Assembly (NCBI GenBank): GCA_019914945.1
Contig: CM034101.1
Span: forward strand, 2,925,188-2,989,187
Source of the DNA: Typha latifolia
Taxonomy: Eukaryota > Streptophyta > Magnoliopsida > Poales > Typhaceae
Direction: 5' to 3'
Length of the DNA stretch: 64,000 nt
Below are positions 1 to 12,811 of the stretch, one piece after another. Position numbers and translations under genes: made by a program. The notes beneath the pieces were generated by a model. That model was given only the letters and a program-made list of their open reading frames with translations, was not told where the DNA came from and searched no databases. How positions within the stretch are numbered: position 1 is the stretch's first letter; every line of letters begins with the position of its first letter.

Positions 1-70
1 AAACAGGGAACGGGATTTTCCAAGTTTTCTTCTTTCTTCTTCCAGATGTATATAGATGAAATCAAAAATC

Positions 71-2475
71 CTAGGCTTTTGATTCTAAGGGCTGAAAAGT
101 GTCGATGTTAGTGTAATCTTTTACAAATGTTCTAAGGCATCCGTTTATTATCCGGGGGGCACCACCGTCACAGAACCGTTTCGCAAGATCAACCGCCTTC
201 ATGAAATGACACAGCAGAAAATATGCACAAGATTAAGTCGAGATAAAACACGAAAGAATGGGAGAATAGCATACCAACCTCATTAATGACAATTTGGTGG
301 CGTGTTCCTTTGGCGGTTATCTCTGCCATTGCGAGATGAAGAATGCAGAGCTCCAATATCCTTGCTACAGGCTCATCCTGCAAATGGGATTTTAATAGAT
401 TAGCAAAGATGACCTCCCAGCTCTTTTTATCAAAAAGAAAAGAAAACAGGAGAAAAGAAGTAAGAGGAACGGCAATAGATATGCAGGATTTAAATTCAAC
501 ACACAATAAAGGTAAAAGAACTAACCAAGCACTAGAGAGCATATAATCTGAAAATAAAAAACATCCTTTTATAGGATGCTGCTAGCAATAGAAGATATTC
601 GTTTTAAGAAAATGGAACAAACTAAGTAGTTCTGACAACTTGTGATGAAACTTTTATCCAGTCTTCGGAAATGACCTCAATTATTGGGCGAAGTTTCTAA
701 TGAATCAGAATCTACAAACCGTGCAGCGTTGCCATGCAGATATGAAAATTATTCTCTCGAGAAACAGTGATAACAATAAACTCAGACAAAAGAAATTTCT
801 GAATTTTGTAGCAATATTCAGCAGACAATAGCCAGCTAAAGTTAGCTATAGAGAACCTAAAACAGCATTAACTAAAACAGAAAATGTTCTACAGGAAAGT
901 TCAGCAGAGATGCCATACACTGACTCCATTAATCAGTGCAGAGGTAGCAAGGTGAAGAATTTTGCCCATCAACAAAATAAGAAGAATAAATCAAACCTTC
1001 CAATTCTGAGGAATTATTTTGTCGATAACAAGGACGTGCTGATTCCACTCATTACCCACAGCTTCCAAGATTTCCCTCGCAAAACTGCATAAGTTAAACA
1101 AATTTCTTCTTGATCATATATTACATATCCAAATAAACCTAGAGCTTGTAATTATCACCAATTCAATATAATCAACTCTTATTCCAAGCCAGAACAACTA
1201 CTTTTAGATTTCACTGCTAGCCAGATTCACAGGGAAAAATAAAATATTGATGAGCCTAGGAAGGTACCGTAGAACAAATCTGTTGTACACCACTTTTGGA
1301 GGAGCTGATAAGACTTCTGCTTCTGAAAAGCACAAGACACAACTTGTCAACTTTTCAGCTTGTAAGAGTTATTTGGGTAATTGTTTGTATCATGTTCACA
1401 ATTCCGACAAAATTATAAATTAGAATCCCGCCAGTGTCTATGATAATTACTAGACAAGTACCAGCCTGAAACCATGGCACATCACTGAAATACAGTTTAC
1501 ATAGAATTTAAGCACTACTATGAGATTCTTCATTCTTGAACTAGTGAACCACACGTAATGTACACCCATCTACGCTAGTGATCTTAAGGAAGCCCTAGAG
1601 ATAAGAAAAGAATTATAGACACTAGAATGGTAACATTATTCCCAATTGGATTCTTAAATGAACAGGGCGTTCTAAAAATCAGATCAACAATGTACGAGAG
1701 CATTCAAAATTTCAAATAATGGAGCAAAACAAACATGATAAGGAGCTAGAGAGAACTTCCAATTACCAATAGCTGAATCTTTTTCATTCTGCAGCATCAA
1801 CTCCTCCGCCTCTTCCTCCGTCCCAGCCTGCACTGGCGCCCCGCCAAAACTCATGTGATCATACTTCAACAGCGCCGTGTTATCCCAAACAAATCCCGGC
1901 TCTGAACACAAAGATCCCCATTCCGACCAAATAAAACAATATCCAAACTCTTAAAAAAAAAAACAATCTTTAGTTGTTCAAATATCACTAGTCGTGATAA
2001 ATTGCATGAATTGAATGACCTCTTTTAGCATTGACCCTCTTGTCAAAAAGCCGAACCGGGTCAGACCCTTCCAAGCACGCAGCATAAGATATCATCCTAC
2101 CACAGAATTCTCCAATTATAATCCTATCCTCGTATAAGCTATCCAAACATCTAATCCAAGTATCTAACAGACTAGAACTCACAGTGCGAGCTCCCGCGCA
2201 GCTCTCGGGCTACAAAACCTCCCGGTCTTATCGACCTTAATCGGCGGAGACGAGGTGCGCGCTGCTTGCTCGAGGGTCTCGGCGACGGCGAGAGGAGGAG
2301 GGAGAAGAGGTGTCCGCGAAGAAGGCGAGAGGGTTATGGATTTTAGAGGTCTGGAGCGGAAATTTGTGAGAAGGGAATGCCTTGAAGGAGGAGGAGAAGA
2401 AGAGGAGGACGGGTTGAGAGGGAAATGGGTTCTCGGAGAAGAGGAGGAGATAATGGAGCTCGCTGCTGCTTCCAT
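71..2475 (-). CDS. Chloroplast NusB-domain protein (antitermination factor-like)
   Basis: Seven exons on the minus strand: 2183-2475, 2020-2096, 1767-1901, 1268-1322, 997-1084, 279-377 and 71-196. They join in frame to 290 residues with a TAG at 71-73. The ATG at 2475 opens a Ser/Pro-rich, acid-poor N-terminus of about 70 residues that looks like a plastid transit peptide. The body carries the conserved run of the plant NusB-domain family (Arabidopsis At4g26370 type, from memory): RAARELAL, YAACLEGSDPVRLF, HMSFGG, then ARILELCILHLAMAE and the C-terminal VDLAKRFCDGGAPRIING block typical of NusB. NusB binds RNA and takes part in transcription antitermination and rRNA processing in bacteria. The plastid role is inferred, not shown. 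All junctions have GT donors and AG acceptors; the exon 2 donor (GTCATT) is weak. The first 70 bases of the window are probably its 3' UTR. Confidence 0.9.
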
Positions 2476-4598
2476 TGTTCCCAGAATCTCCTGGGGATAA
2501 GGTTTTTGCCCCTGTAATAAGGGAATACTGGATATTTGTACCTTTGCTAGAATACTAGCATAATCCTAAACACAAGAGATTTTTTTATATAAGTATTTTT
2601 TTAAAACATTCTATAATTTAGATTAAAAAAATATACTAATTTGGCTTTATATAAATTATTAAAAACTATATAGCATCATATCTAATACTATTAGTACAAC
2701 GAAATATATATATATATATATATTATTTTTATGTAAGATAAAATTGTCAATAACTATTTTGCACTTTAAATTTAAAAAAGAAGAAGATATTATTAACTCT
2801 AATAATAATTTGTTAGGAATTCTGTTAAAATTTAAGGCAATTATTATATTTTAAATAATGAAGTGATAATTATAATATTTTAAAAGTTTTAAGTGTAATT
2901 ATGTAAAATCTTTAAATATAAATATCTTTTAGGCTTGGTCACTGCTAATTGGAGAAGAAAACCTGATTTGAAATATTCTTTGGGTCCTTTTGCAAATAAT
3001 TCACCTATCTTAGCCTTATTGCAAAAGGCCACCTCCCCACTCTTTGGAGTTTGGATATATTTATCTGTAATTATAGCTCAAAACAAATATTCGAAGTGTA
3101 TATATATATATATATATTATGACTGTACACAAATACACTCATAGAAGGGAGGAGTCGATTACGAATAAATCTCTTTCATATTTTTTGACTAAGAAATTAA
3201 TCTTTGCTAACAAAAGAAATTGTTCATATGTTTTAGTATCCATACTCTATATCTGTATCACTAACACAGAGTGGAAACTTAGAGCCAATCAGTTATATCT
3301 GAATCCTCTACCATTCTTTGACCTAAAGGTAACGTCAGGAACCTTCAATTTTTTATTTTTTATTTTTCTGCCATCTGAGTGTGCAATTTAGAGTTCCATC
3401 TTGGCCCGCCAAAGTACATGGACACAAGTTACATCTGGATCTCCTAGCAATCAGCTGTAGATTTATCTCCATTAGATCTTTGCTTCAATCTATCTATGTA
3501 ATTAGAACTGTAATAACTAAATCGGGCCAGCTCGAATCAGCTCGACTTAACTCATTTAGATCTCTAGCCGAGCTCACAAAAGACGGTTGCCTGTCTTCAA
3601 CTTGATCTTTTATCTTATTAAGGAATAGGTCTTTCAGCTGTTTAGGAGCCCCCATCCCCCTTCTCCCACATTAACCAAAAATATTTAAGCAAACTATCTG
3701 ATATCTTTCTTTCTTTTTTTAAATTAAGAGTATCTAACATGCAATTGTGTCCCCAACTCATCTCTAATGGTTTTTATTCGGTTTACTTGCATAAAGGCCG
3801 GATAAGGTTGGAATAGATAAAGAATTTATTATTCCCATTGTCCCAGCAAAGCAACACCATCTTCCATGTCTCAGCTAGGATTAGATAGAAAGCAAGTAAA
3901 GCTTTGAACTTTGCTGCTTTGACAAAAATATAAAGCCAGCTGCTTTCTTGCCACTTCCTATGAATGCATGTGACTTTGATTTAATATATATCCATCTCAG
4001 TCTCTTGACACCATCTGAGAGAGCTCTTTGTTTATTTATACTTCCATACTGAAAACTTTAATAACTATAAGAAGTGTTCTTCTTCCGTACCCTCCCTAAA
4101 TATTTATCAGTCAACATGAGAGACAGACCCGGCCCTTTCTCTATATATCAGGGGTACAAAAAGAACTTTGCAAAGTTTACCCCTTAATTTCGAACTCCTC
4201 TCTGATTGTTCTAACTACTTTAGTTTAACAACAGAGTTATATCATTGCTAGCATCTTAAAGGTTATTTATTAGAAGGGTACCGGATTTACTAAAAAAAAA
4301 CCAATAACCTTTAGATTATGAATTAATCTAGATTAGTGAGGGGGTATGACAAACTTTAGTGCATGTTCTTCATCACAAGACTGTGTGCAATCCAAGTATG
4401 CACATGCCCATGCTGGGAATATAAACCTACAACAGCATGTGGCACTTACTACAGGTGTGGCTTCACATACCAAGAAATCCACATAAAATAAAGTAGTGGG
4501 ATATGGAGATCTATATATATACACATCAGTACGAGTGGCTAACAAACACAATCAAATAAACAAGTAACTGTGTTTTTTAATGCTACAAATAAATTCAT
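2476..4598. other. Intergenic, AT-rich, no gene seen
   Basis: This is about 2.1 kb between the start of the NusB-like gene and the stop of the glucanase gene. It contains AT-dinucleotide runs at 2704-2722 and 3099-3117 and several short ORFs with no recognisable domain. The last few hundred bases before 4599 are likely the 3' UTR of the glucanase on the minus strand. Nothing else can be supported. Confidence 0.6.
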
Positions 4599-6768
4599 CT
4601 AGAGTGAAAGTAGCAGTGTAAGGGATAATGATACAAGCACGACCGTTGCTAGCAATGGTGCAAGGAGATCAGGTGAACCAGATGTCACGATTTGGATTGT
4701 AAAATTGCAGCTTTGCGTGGAGGGGTTTTGCGTCGTTCGAGTTGCCAGACCGTTGAAATAACAGCTCATGTCCTTCTGACTCTGAACTTGGTAGTACATG
4801 TTGAAGGCATAAGAGGCATTTCCATTGGCATCCAAGCCATTGCAGGTAGACCCATAGCCAAGCGAAGTGCAGTCAGAGCTTTCACAAGCATACGTGATGC
4901 TATCGCCTAGTTTGCTTAGATCCTGTGCATTTGGATTGAACACGCACCAAGTTCGCGGCAGATACTCCACGCCCTTCGCTGCGACGAGCATCGTGTTCTG
5001 TCCCTGACCAGAAAGATCCATTGGATACTTTGGCTGCCCGTCGTACTTCAAGACTCCCCAGTGGCGTTCAAAGTTCCCCGGAGCAATGCTCTTGGCATCT
5101 TCGTCGATCAGGCTGAATAGATAGACTTCTATGTATTGGTTGGGCCGCAGAGGTGTCCCTTGATTCGCACCTAAACGCTTTAGAAGGCCGTTGTAGAACC
5201 TCTGCGCATATGCTGTCGTTGCGTGAATGTCTCCGTCAGTCGGCCAACCAACCTCTCCGACGAGGATTTGCAAATTGCCCAAGCCAACTGCCTTGAGAGC
5301 TGAGAGCAGAGTATCGAAGTTGGCATCAAACACGTTGGTGTACTGGATTCCGTTGTCGACTACCGGATTGCTTGTGCCGTCGAAGAAAGCGTAGTCCAGT
5401 GGGAAGTTATCGTTGTCATACAAGCTTAAGAAAGGGTAGATGTTAACGGTGAAGGGTGCGCCGCTGTGGTTGAGGAACTGGACGATCTCCGTCATGAGAT
5501 CACTGATGTCGGTTCGGAATCTTCCGGCAGATGGTACCGGGCTGTTCGCAGGGGAATTGTAGACGTCGGCATTAAGGGGGACAGTGGCCTTTATGGTGTC
5601 GCCAACGCCTGCCTCATTGAGAGCATTCTGGATGTTCTGAAGGGCGGGAAGGGTCACATTCAAGAACGAGCCATTGTAAGCCGACAGGAAAGGCTCATTT
5701 CCGACAGCTACATATCTACAACAAAAGCATCGCGGAAGGCATTCATTCATTCAGAACATTTCTTCAGAGAGAATTTCGTATAAGAAACTTTACTCTAGAT
5801 CAATCGAAGAGGCTCTGTTTTTAATAGAAAAGGTAGCAGAATTAGACTACCGAAGAGTTGACTTCAACTCTTTTTTACCACATCAATATCGAAGAAGCGT
5901 AATCCGATACTTGGTTGACTTTAAAACATTCAATCATATCTACGTGTTATGGAGAGAGACATGGATGAATTAGCCGAACACGCATAGTTAGAACTCTGTA
6001 TGGTAAGACACAAATATCTTTTTTTTTTCAAAAAAATAAAAATAAAAATCAGAACAACTTAAGAAGGTGGAGGTGGTCATTAATCAAAAGTAGCAATCTA
6101 TAATCAATGATGCATTAATTCAATGTGTATGACCGATCAAACTTATACAACTTGAGAACTTTTAGGTTGTATTATTGCTAAGATGTAAATCATTTCTCTC
6201 CAATAGCAACCGAAGAAAAGAATAAAAGATTAAGAAGATCCACTCAAAAATAAATCATCAATATTCATCTGTAAATTGCCTCTATTCATGGCAGATTGAA
6301 TCATGCCGTCATGAAAACATTATTTTGGCAGAGAAAAATCTTGCAACAGTTGAGAGAAGTTCATAACTATCATCTGCTGAAATTGAACTGCAACAGAAAC
6401 AAATTGGATTGAAGTGACATAATTTGTACTCACTTGATGGTTACTCCTCCATCGAAATTGTATCGAGTTACGTTCCGATTCACCCACTTCTTTGCTGTAC
6501 CATAATCAATCATCAATCCAAGCATATTATTCGGGATTGCAATCATCACTTCGAGGCCACTCCCAGCCAGAGCATTCATGGTGTTTGCATCAGCATCAAA
6601 AAGTTTGACCTTCTTGATCCCATTTTGCTTAAGGAGTTGCACAACAATCTTTGGTGGCAAGGGGTGACTTGCCATAGTCCCCCAGTTCACTCCGAGGCCT
6701 TCAACCATGGAGGAGTAGAAGAAGAACCCAAGCACCAGAACCCCTATTAAAAATCGAAGGCTAGCCAT
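4599..6768 (-). CDS. GPI-anchored glucan endo-1,3-beta-glucosidase (GH17 + X8)
   Basis: Two exons, 6434-6768 and 4599-5715, separated by a 718-base intron, give 483 residues. A hydrophobic signal peptide covers about residues 1-23 and is followed by GVNWGTMA, the usual start of a GH17 domain. The general acid lies in VAVGNEPF (Glu119) and the nucleophile in [12 protein letters not shown] (Glu266), so both catalytic residues are present. An X8/CBM43 cysteine-rich callose-binding domain starts at TWCVFNP (about 367) with six or more cysteines. The last 20 residues are hydrophobic after a small-residue stretch, which fits a GPI attachment signal. The enzyme would hydrolyse callose at the outer plasma membrane or wall; relatives act at plasmodesmata and in wall remodelling. 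It most resembles the plant beta-1,3-glucanase 5/6 subgroup. A strong AG acceptor just above the ATG (ends at 6783) hints at a 5' UTR intron reaching to about 7.6 kb. Confidence 0.93.
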
Positions 6769-7559
6769 ATCTAATCTCTGGACTAAAAAATTGGAAACTT
6801 TTGAAGAGATAAAGGATAGAAAGTGAAGGGTATATCACATACAATAGAAGATTCCAGGAACTAAAGCAAAGTGCCACCTTTCAGAAGAGGCAAGGATAAT
6901 CGAATTCTATTATGTAATAATCCCAAAAAAATTGTGTGCAAGAAGACAGAACTAATAAAGAGTAACTTTTAGTGCCTATCTCTTTGACCAAGACAGGGAC
7001 AGGGTCAGAGGAATATAGAGGGATAAAGGAGAGAACACCAAGAACCACAAGAACAAATCGATCTTTTCTGATAATAATCTCAGATATCCAAAAATGGGTA
7101 TTGCAAAAAGAGCTCAGTTATGAAGAAAGAAGCAGCTGGCATTGATGTGGAACAATCAAAAGAGAACAACAGTAAGCTGACAAGGATTAAATTCTACCAA
7201 AAGATCCGATTTTTCTTCCACATTTGACTCAATGGCAACTGGTGATAGCAAAACTATATAACTAATTTAAACACGAATCACCCCTCCAAACCAGCACAAG
7301 AAATCAGAATCGCGAGTTGGGTATCAACGAAATATACAAGATATATATCAAGGTAGTTCACCAGAACAACTAAAATACGCCACTGGATATATAACCAACC
7401 ACCTTCCGACCGACTCCCAGTTGGGAGAATCTATTGCCTCCACTACGTTGAAACCGTGAAATAAGTATCAACTAAGCAGGAGATGAGATCCAACATAAAC
7501 TAAACAATAGGATCAACTACCGAAGCTCATATGAACCAGAATAAACCAAAAAAGAAAAA

Positions 7560-7577
7560 GAGAGAGAGAGAGAGAGA
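7560..7577. repeat. (GA)n microsatellite
   Basis: About nine GA units followed by an A-run. It lies upstream of the glucanase gene, possibly in its 5' leader or leader intron. Confidence 0.8.
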
Positions 7578-7639
7578 AAAAAAAAACTCGAACCGTACTT
7601 TCCCAAGTGCTCTCGAGGAGGGAAGGTTATAGAAGCACG

Positions 7640-8005
7640 ACAAGGGCGTTTTCGTCATTTTAGCGAGTAAATTTAGATCCCCTCGCGATTAGGAGCTGAC
7701 GAGGCGCGCGCTGTCCAGGTCCAGCACCCGCCCACGTCGAACCGCTGTGTAAAGCGACCCGGAGGAGGGCATTACGGTAATTTCGCAACTCAACGAAGTG
7801 GCGTTATCGTCATTTTCTTCAAGATTCGTGGCATTTGATTCTCCTTTCCGTAAAGGAGTTTGTCCGCTTCTTCGCTCCGGGGTGGGTCGGCGGCCGACAT
7901 CGACCATTTGTGATAGAATCTTACCAAACTGCCCTCCAAGCTCATCTCATCGGCAGAGGCTTCCATCACCACAAGATCAATTGGGCTTATTTGGGCCCAT
8001 GGCCA
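7640..8005 (-). promoter_or_regulatory. Probable promoter region of the glucanase gene
   Basis: A locally GC-richer island sits 0.9-1.2 kb above the glucanase ATG in otherwise AT-rich DNA. It holds three related motifs at about 7642-7662, 7765-7785 and 7799-7818, of the form GGCGTTWTCGTCATTTT or close to it. It also has Site II-like TGGGCT/TGGGCC boxes at about 7982-7996. Together with the acceptor just above the ATG, this suggests that transcription starts here and that the 5' UTR is spliced. That is inference; no transcript data are available. Confidence 0.4.
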
Positions 8006-8150
8006 GTGCTAATCTTTTTATTTTCGTATATATTATTTCGTATATTTATATCCATTTGTCGTAATCAAATCTTCCCATAAGTTTCTTGAATTTGACAAGT
8101 AATCTTCCTTAGTTGCAGAAAAATATAAGGATAAAAAATAGAAAAGTTTA

Positions 8151-8465
8151 CGAGTCACATTCTATATTTTATCTATTTTACAATTCACACTAATTTTTTT
8201 TAAATTTTTATAATTCGACTCCTACTTTTTTTAATAATATATAAAATAGTTTATAAATACCTAAATTATTTATGACTTCTTCGGATGAAGGGCGGTAAAG
8301 AGAAAAAATAATGATTATAATATTTTAATAATTTGATCGATATCAGTTAGTTAAAATAATATTAAGATGTTAAACGATAATTATAAAAAAAATAAAGAGT
8401 CGGATTATATATCGTCAAACATAATATGTGAATCACAAAATAAATAAAATATAATGTGTGATTCG
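8151..8465. mobile_element. MITE-like element, family 1 copy A
   Basis: The left end (8151 onward, CGAGTCACATTCTATATTTT) and the right end ending near 8465 are inverted copies of each other over about 45-60 bases. Shared blocks include TATATTTTATYTATTTT and the ATTCACA motif. The inside is AT-rich with no ORF. The same ends occur in two longer copies elsewhere in this window. Target-site duplications could not be fixed, so the borders are good to about 10 bases. Confidence 0.65.
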
Positions 8466-10922
8466 AAGAATACCTTAAAAAAAGAGTAAAAATAATCCTA
8501 ATACAGTTCGGATTGAAAAATGATGATGCACTCGGTGGCTTTCAATTCTTTCTTCTTCTCTTTTAAAGAAAAGAAGAAAGGATTGCTTTTAACTTAATTT
8601 ATATAACTATGTTATCTTTCCAATTTTAAGGCAGTTAGTGATGGGGTTATGCTCGCATTGATATAGTAGGAAATGTAATTGTATTACAGAAAAATCCCAA
8701 GACACTAATTTAGTTTAGAAATATGATTCAAATGGCTAGCCCTAAGCCCCGCCTGAACTCGGCCAAAGGTTTTAGGCTTGAATTTAGCCCAAATATGAGA
8801 TTATTTATATTTAGCATCCTGACTCCTAATCCATATATAGCCCAACTCATAGCCTATTATCATCCTCTCTTCTTCTTCTTGCTCTCGCTGTTGATATCCT
8901 ATTCATAAACACCACTTCTAAGGTTTTGAATAAATTTCTTCTGCACTATAATCATTATGCAGGACAATCACTTTTTTCATACATTAAAAAATTATAGAAT
9001 TGAAAAAGATATCAAAACCCTGACCTTAGAAACTATCAACTATTACCCATTTTCATATATCTATATATATATATTCATCAAAAAAAAAATCTATATTGAC
9101 TTCTTTAATTATATAAAATATCTGAAATGCTCCTTTCACAAGTTACCCTTTAGAAATTTATATTAAAACATATCATGTGATTATCACATGATCAACTTTA
9201 TACCATCAGAAAATAATTTTACTCTTGTTTTAGAGGAAAGAGCTAGAGAAAAGTAAATTAATATTTAGCGTTTTCTTTATTAACAATGTGGGAGACATTA
9301 GATAGTTATGGGGTCCAATAATTGAAGAAAATAAAAGGTCTATATGAAAGTGGGCTACAGTTCAGGTCTAACTATTATTAACTCTAATTTATATTTCTAA
9401 TTGTTGTCACCTTTTCTCTTGATCATTTTCTTCTTTGTTGTTGAGAATAGCAGGCATCAAATAAACGAATAAGCTGCAAAAAGTTATAATTAAAGAAGAT
9501 TATGTCAGCTAATACAATCACATGACAGTATACACTATAATAAAGCTAACCATATGACTTCTATGAAATGTTTGCTCATGAACTAAGCTATCATCTCTTT
9601 CCCAAAAAAAACTAAGCTATCATATGAGCGGTTGGCAGTCACAGTTGCTTGTAAAGTGGTTACAAAGAAATTAAATATATTTCTAGCTGTCCAGATCCAA
9701 AAGATAATCAACATTTATAGGTCCAAAGTTACTATTGATAGAGAAATTACACATCATTTCAAACTTGGTTGATCGAGATATCTTCCACAAGGGTATTATT
9801 GTTATTCTCCAGTGTTCCCTTTGTGGATAGTAAGCAATCTCCACTCCATAAATATCAACATCTTTATCCTTTCAAACCAATTCACATCCTGGATGGAGAT
9901 GAGAGATGGCAGAGTGTTAACAGATGCAAACAAATCCACGAGACTCGTGTCATGGTTGAGTCCAAGACCACAGGATTTGTCTGGTTTAAATCATTTGATG
10001 CAGCTAAAGAAAGAGCCAAGAGATGATGAGCAGTTCTCAGTTGTTGCCAATTTGTCATCACCACCTTGGAAGTAGGAACAGAAGCTTCACTTTGCAAGCA
10101 AAGTGGAGGTGCAATGAACTAACCAAGGAGTTGGTAGTCAAAAGGCTACATAGTATTTGAGAGCCTGAGGTGGCAACTAAGTTTGAAAGATGGGACCATT
10201 TCAATAAATAAGTTATCCAAGAAGGTCTAAGAGGGAAATGGTTATAAGATGCCAACATTCTGTTCATAAGTGAAATAAAGTTAATATGAATATAATTATT
10301 CTAATTTTTTTTGCTAGTATAAAAAAATGTATAGCAGTATTTCATATGACTTAAGGTTGAGATAATAATGATAAATGACTAAAATATCTTTTATAGTAAA
10401 TATGCGTGGAGAAAAGAAATTGCGAGTGAAATGATAGTAATTAGTAAAAATAAAAATGTTCCATAGAAAATGAGATGAGAGGGAAGTAGGTATTATAATT
10501 AATTATTTACTTACTATATTAGTATAGAGAGATTTATATTAAATACATTTATTTTTATTTCATAATAAGTTAGCAAGCGGATTTACTCAATCAAAAGTAA
10601 ATGGGTGTTAGTAAATAGTTGGTGTGACATGGCTATGTGATATGAAAACAAACAACACATCACCCTGTCAATATTGTGGTCACCATACAAGAAGAGAAAA
10701 TTTTGGTGAAAACTCTACATCTATCCTTGCAAGTAAGCCACATTTCAACTATAAGCATTAGGCCCACATAAATATATGCAAGTGGGCACCTCAGAAAATT
10801 AAGAAACCTCCAAGAACTGAGACAAAATACCTTTGTCCTTGTAGAGGTTCACAAGGGGCATGCAGGGCCCTCCCTACTCCCTGCAACTTAGTAGAAAGGT
10901 AATTAGTACTGCTCACCCACCA
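8466..10922. other. Intergenic, no gene seen
   Basis: This is AT-rich DNA between copy A of the inverted-repeat element and the end of the exchanger gene. Short ORFs around 9769-10267 exist on both strands but show no domain, no convincing splice partners and no codon bias. The stretch just before 10923 is likely the 3' UTR of the exchanger gene. Confidence 0.5.
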
Positions 10923-12602
10923 TTAACTATTTGCATTGGGAGAGGCCCCAAACTGCACCAATCCAAGGCTCTCAGTTAGCCTCAAGGAAAGGAAGCAAAG
11001 GTACAAAGCCAGCAAGCCAACACCCAGAACTCTATCCAGCTTCATCTCCCTCCTTGGCAGTATGAAGAGAGCCCAAAGCAGTCCACCAATTAGGAATCCC
11101 AGAGTCTGAAACAAAGAGGAATCTTGGGGTATCACAAAGGGAGAAGGGTGCACATTCCATGAAGCCAGCACAAGGGATAGACCCAATCCCACCACTGTGT
11201 TAAAGATAGGCCCTGCATAGCAACCAGAGATTGCAATCTGGACACCATCAATGCCACCATGGACAGCCATTGCAATGTTAGCTATAAGATCTCCAAGTGA
11301 GTTGCCCCAGGCCAAGACACTTAGTCCTAGAATTGCAGGGCTTATGCCAACTATACGACCAACTGAGACTAGCAAGGAAACAAGCTCCCTTGCTATCATA
11401 TAAGTCCAGATCATACTCATTAGGAATCCACCTGCTAGCCAAGGAAACAAGCACTTCTCAGGAGGGTGGGCCTTCTCAGTTGTCTCCAATGCAACGAGAC
11501 CAAGAACAATTCCTACCAAGGAACCAACCAAGTATACTGTTAGCTTCTCTTCTGAGCTCATTTGATCGCTCTGGGAATTCCAAATTGCTGCTAGGAGGAC
11601 CGGCGAAAAGGCGGCGGAAGCGACGGCGAAGGGCTTCGACCATCTCTCCTCTGAAACATCCGGAATTGTCAACCTTCTTGGTAGATATAGAGGCATCTCA
11701 ATGAGATAGAAGAACCAACTTGAGTAGTAACTCCAACTTGATACACTGGACTTGTAATATGTTACGATTACAAGATTGTTGCTTTCCAAATCTTCCACTT
11801 CTGACTCCTTTAACAACGGCACCTCCAATTCTTCAAGGTTCCTTTGTCCACAATAATGGGAAGTCCAAACTAGTACAATATAGGCAATATAGAGGGAAAA
11901 GAAGGAGATTGATCCCCATAGTGTGATTGTTCCAAAGACCATCATAGCAAGCAAAGAACATAGCACCAGGATTAAGAAGCAGAGATCCCTCACAAAGCTT
12001 TTTTGATCAATTGCGACGCAGCGCGAGCTAACCAAGAGGCTAATTAGCCCCACGACAACGGTCGAGACGAAGAGCGCACCGCCCATAATGCTACTGAGGC
12101 CAACTTCGCCAACGCCGACGCCGGCGCCGGCGAAGGAGACCACACTGGAGAAGACATCGGGGGCTCCATTGCCCAGGGAGAGAAGCGTGACGCCGGCTAT
12201 GGTGGGAGGAAGCATGAGGAGGTTCGAGAGGCTCTCCAATGAGGAGCAGAAGTATTGGGAGGTGGTGTTGCCGAGTAAGTAGAAGAGTATTACAAGCCAC
12301 AGAGCGAAGAGAAGGTAACCGAGAAGTGGGTATTGCCCACAAGTGCAGTAGAAGACTTGGAGGTAGTCGATGTAGCCTTGGGGGACGCATGGGATATGGG
12401 ATTTGAGATACGCGCACTTGGTGTTGTGGTCTTTTAAACCCTCCAGTTCTTGGCAGTCGTCTTGCTCTGTTCGCGGAGGAGTTGAGAGGCGAGGAGGAGA
12501 GGGATTGAGATGGTTTACGAGGAAGAAGGAGAAGAAAAAGAGGAGGAAGAAGGAGAAGGTTATGAGTGCAGTAAGCTTGTTGAAGGATGTAAGAAAAGCC
12601 AT
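10923..12602 (-). CDS. Cation/calcium exchanger (CCX, NCX superfamily)
   Basis: An intronless 559-residue reading frame. The frame stays open upstream to 12770, but that upstream stretch has no ATG (it begins with GTG), so the first usable start is the ATG at 12602. The protein begins with a hydrophobic segment (MAFLTSFNKLTALITF) and has around a dozen membrane spans in two halves around a hydrophilic loop. The two alpha-repeat signatures of the Na+/Ca2+ exchanger superfamily are clear: GNGAPDVFSS at residues 144-153 and GNSLGDLIANIAMA from 433. The order (GNGAPDV then GNSxGDL) is that of the plant CCX group, related to K+-dependent exchangers. Family members move Na+, K+, Ca2+ or Mn2+ against H+ or each other at the vacuole, ER or plasma membrane. 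The exact substrate cannot be read from sequence. A long dinucleotide repeat lies 170 bases above the start. Confidence 0.93.
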   Translation of the reverse strand: MAFLTSFNKLTALITFSFFLLFFFSFFLVNHLNPSPPRLSTPPRTEQDDCQELEGLKDHNTKCAYLKSHIPCVPQGYIDYLQVFYCTCGQYPLLGYLLFALWLVILFYLLGNTTSQYFCSSLESLSNLLMLPPTIAGVTLLSLGNGAPDVFSSVVSFAGAGVGVGEVGLSSIMGGALFVSTVVVGLISLLVSSRCVAIDQKSFVRDLCFLILVLCSLLAMMVFGTITLWGSISFFSLYIAYIVLVWTSHYCGQRNLEELEVPLLKESEVEDLESNNLVIVTYYKSSVSSWSYYSSWFFYLIEMPLYLPRRLTIPDVSEERWSKPFAVASAAFSPVLLAAIWNSQSDQMSSEEKLTVYLVGSLVGIVLGLVALETTEKAHPPEKCLFPWLAGGFLMSMIWTYMIARELVSLLVSVGRIVGISPAILGLSVLAWGNSLGDLIANIAMAVHGGIDGVQIAISGCYAGPIFNTVVGLGLSLVLASWNVHPSPFVIPQDSSLFQTLGFLIGGLLWALFILPRREMKLDRVLGVGLLALYLCFLSLRLTESLGLVQFGASPNANS

Positions 12603-12767
12603 TAAAGAAGAAGAGGAGGAGGTCAGAGGAGAATTGCGAGAAGAGCAATGGAAGGGAAGCGATTCCAAGACATGGGTTCTGTTTGCTGAATCGAATTCTC
12701 CAATAGAATCGGGAGTTACACGCGAAGAAGTAAAGGAGGATGGGAATGGACGCCGCCGTTTGGATCG

Positions 12768-12770
<3 letters not shown>

Positions 12771-12806
<36 letters not shown>
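12771..12806. repeat. (GA)n microsatellite above the CCX start
   Basis: About 18 uninterrupted GA units on the plus strand, which are (TC)n in the exchanger transcript. They lie 169-204 bases upstream of its ATG and so probably in the 5' UTR. Confidence 0.85.

Positions 12807-12811
<5 letters not shown>

Noticed and set aside
7689..8080. Several 60-88-codon ORFs on both strands
   Set aside because: They lie in the GC-richer promoter-like island above the glucanase gene and have no homology or splice context that I can recognise.
9769..10267. Overlapping short ORFs on both strands
   Set aside because: No domain, no codon preference and no convincing exon partners. It could be an old gene relic but cannot be supported.
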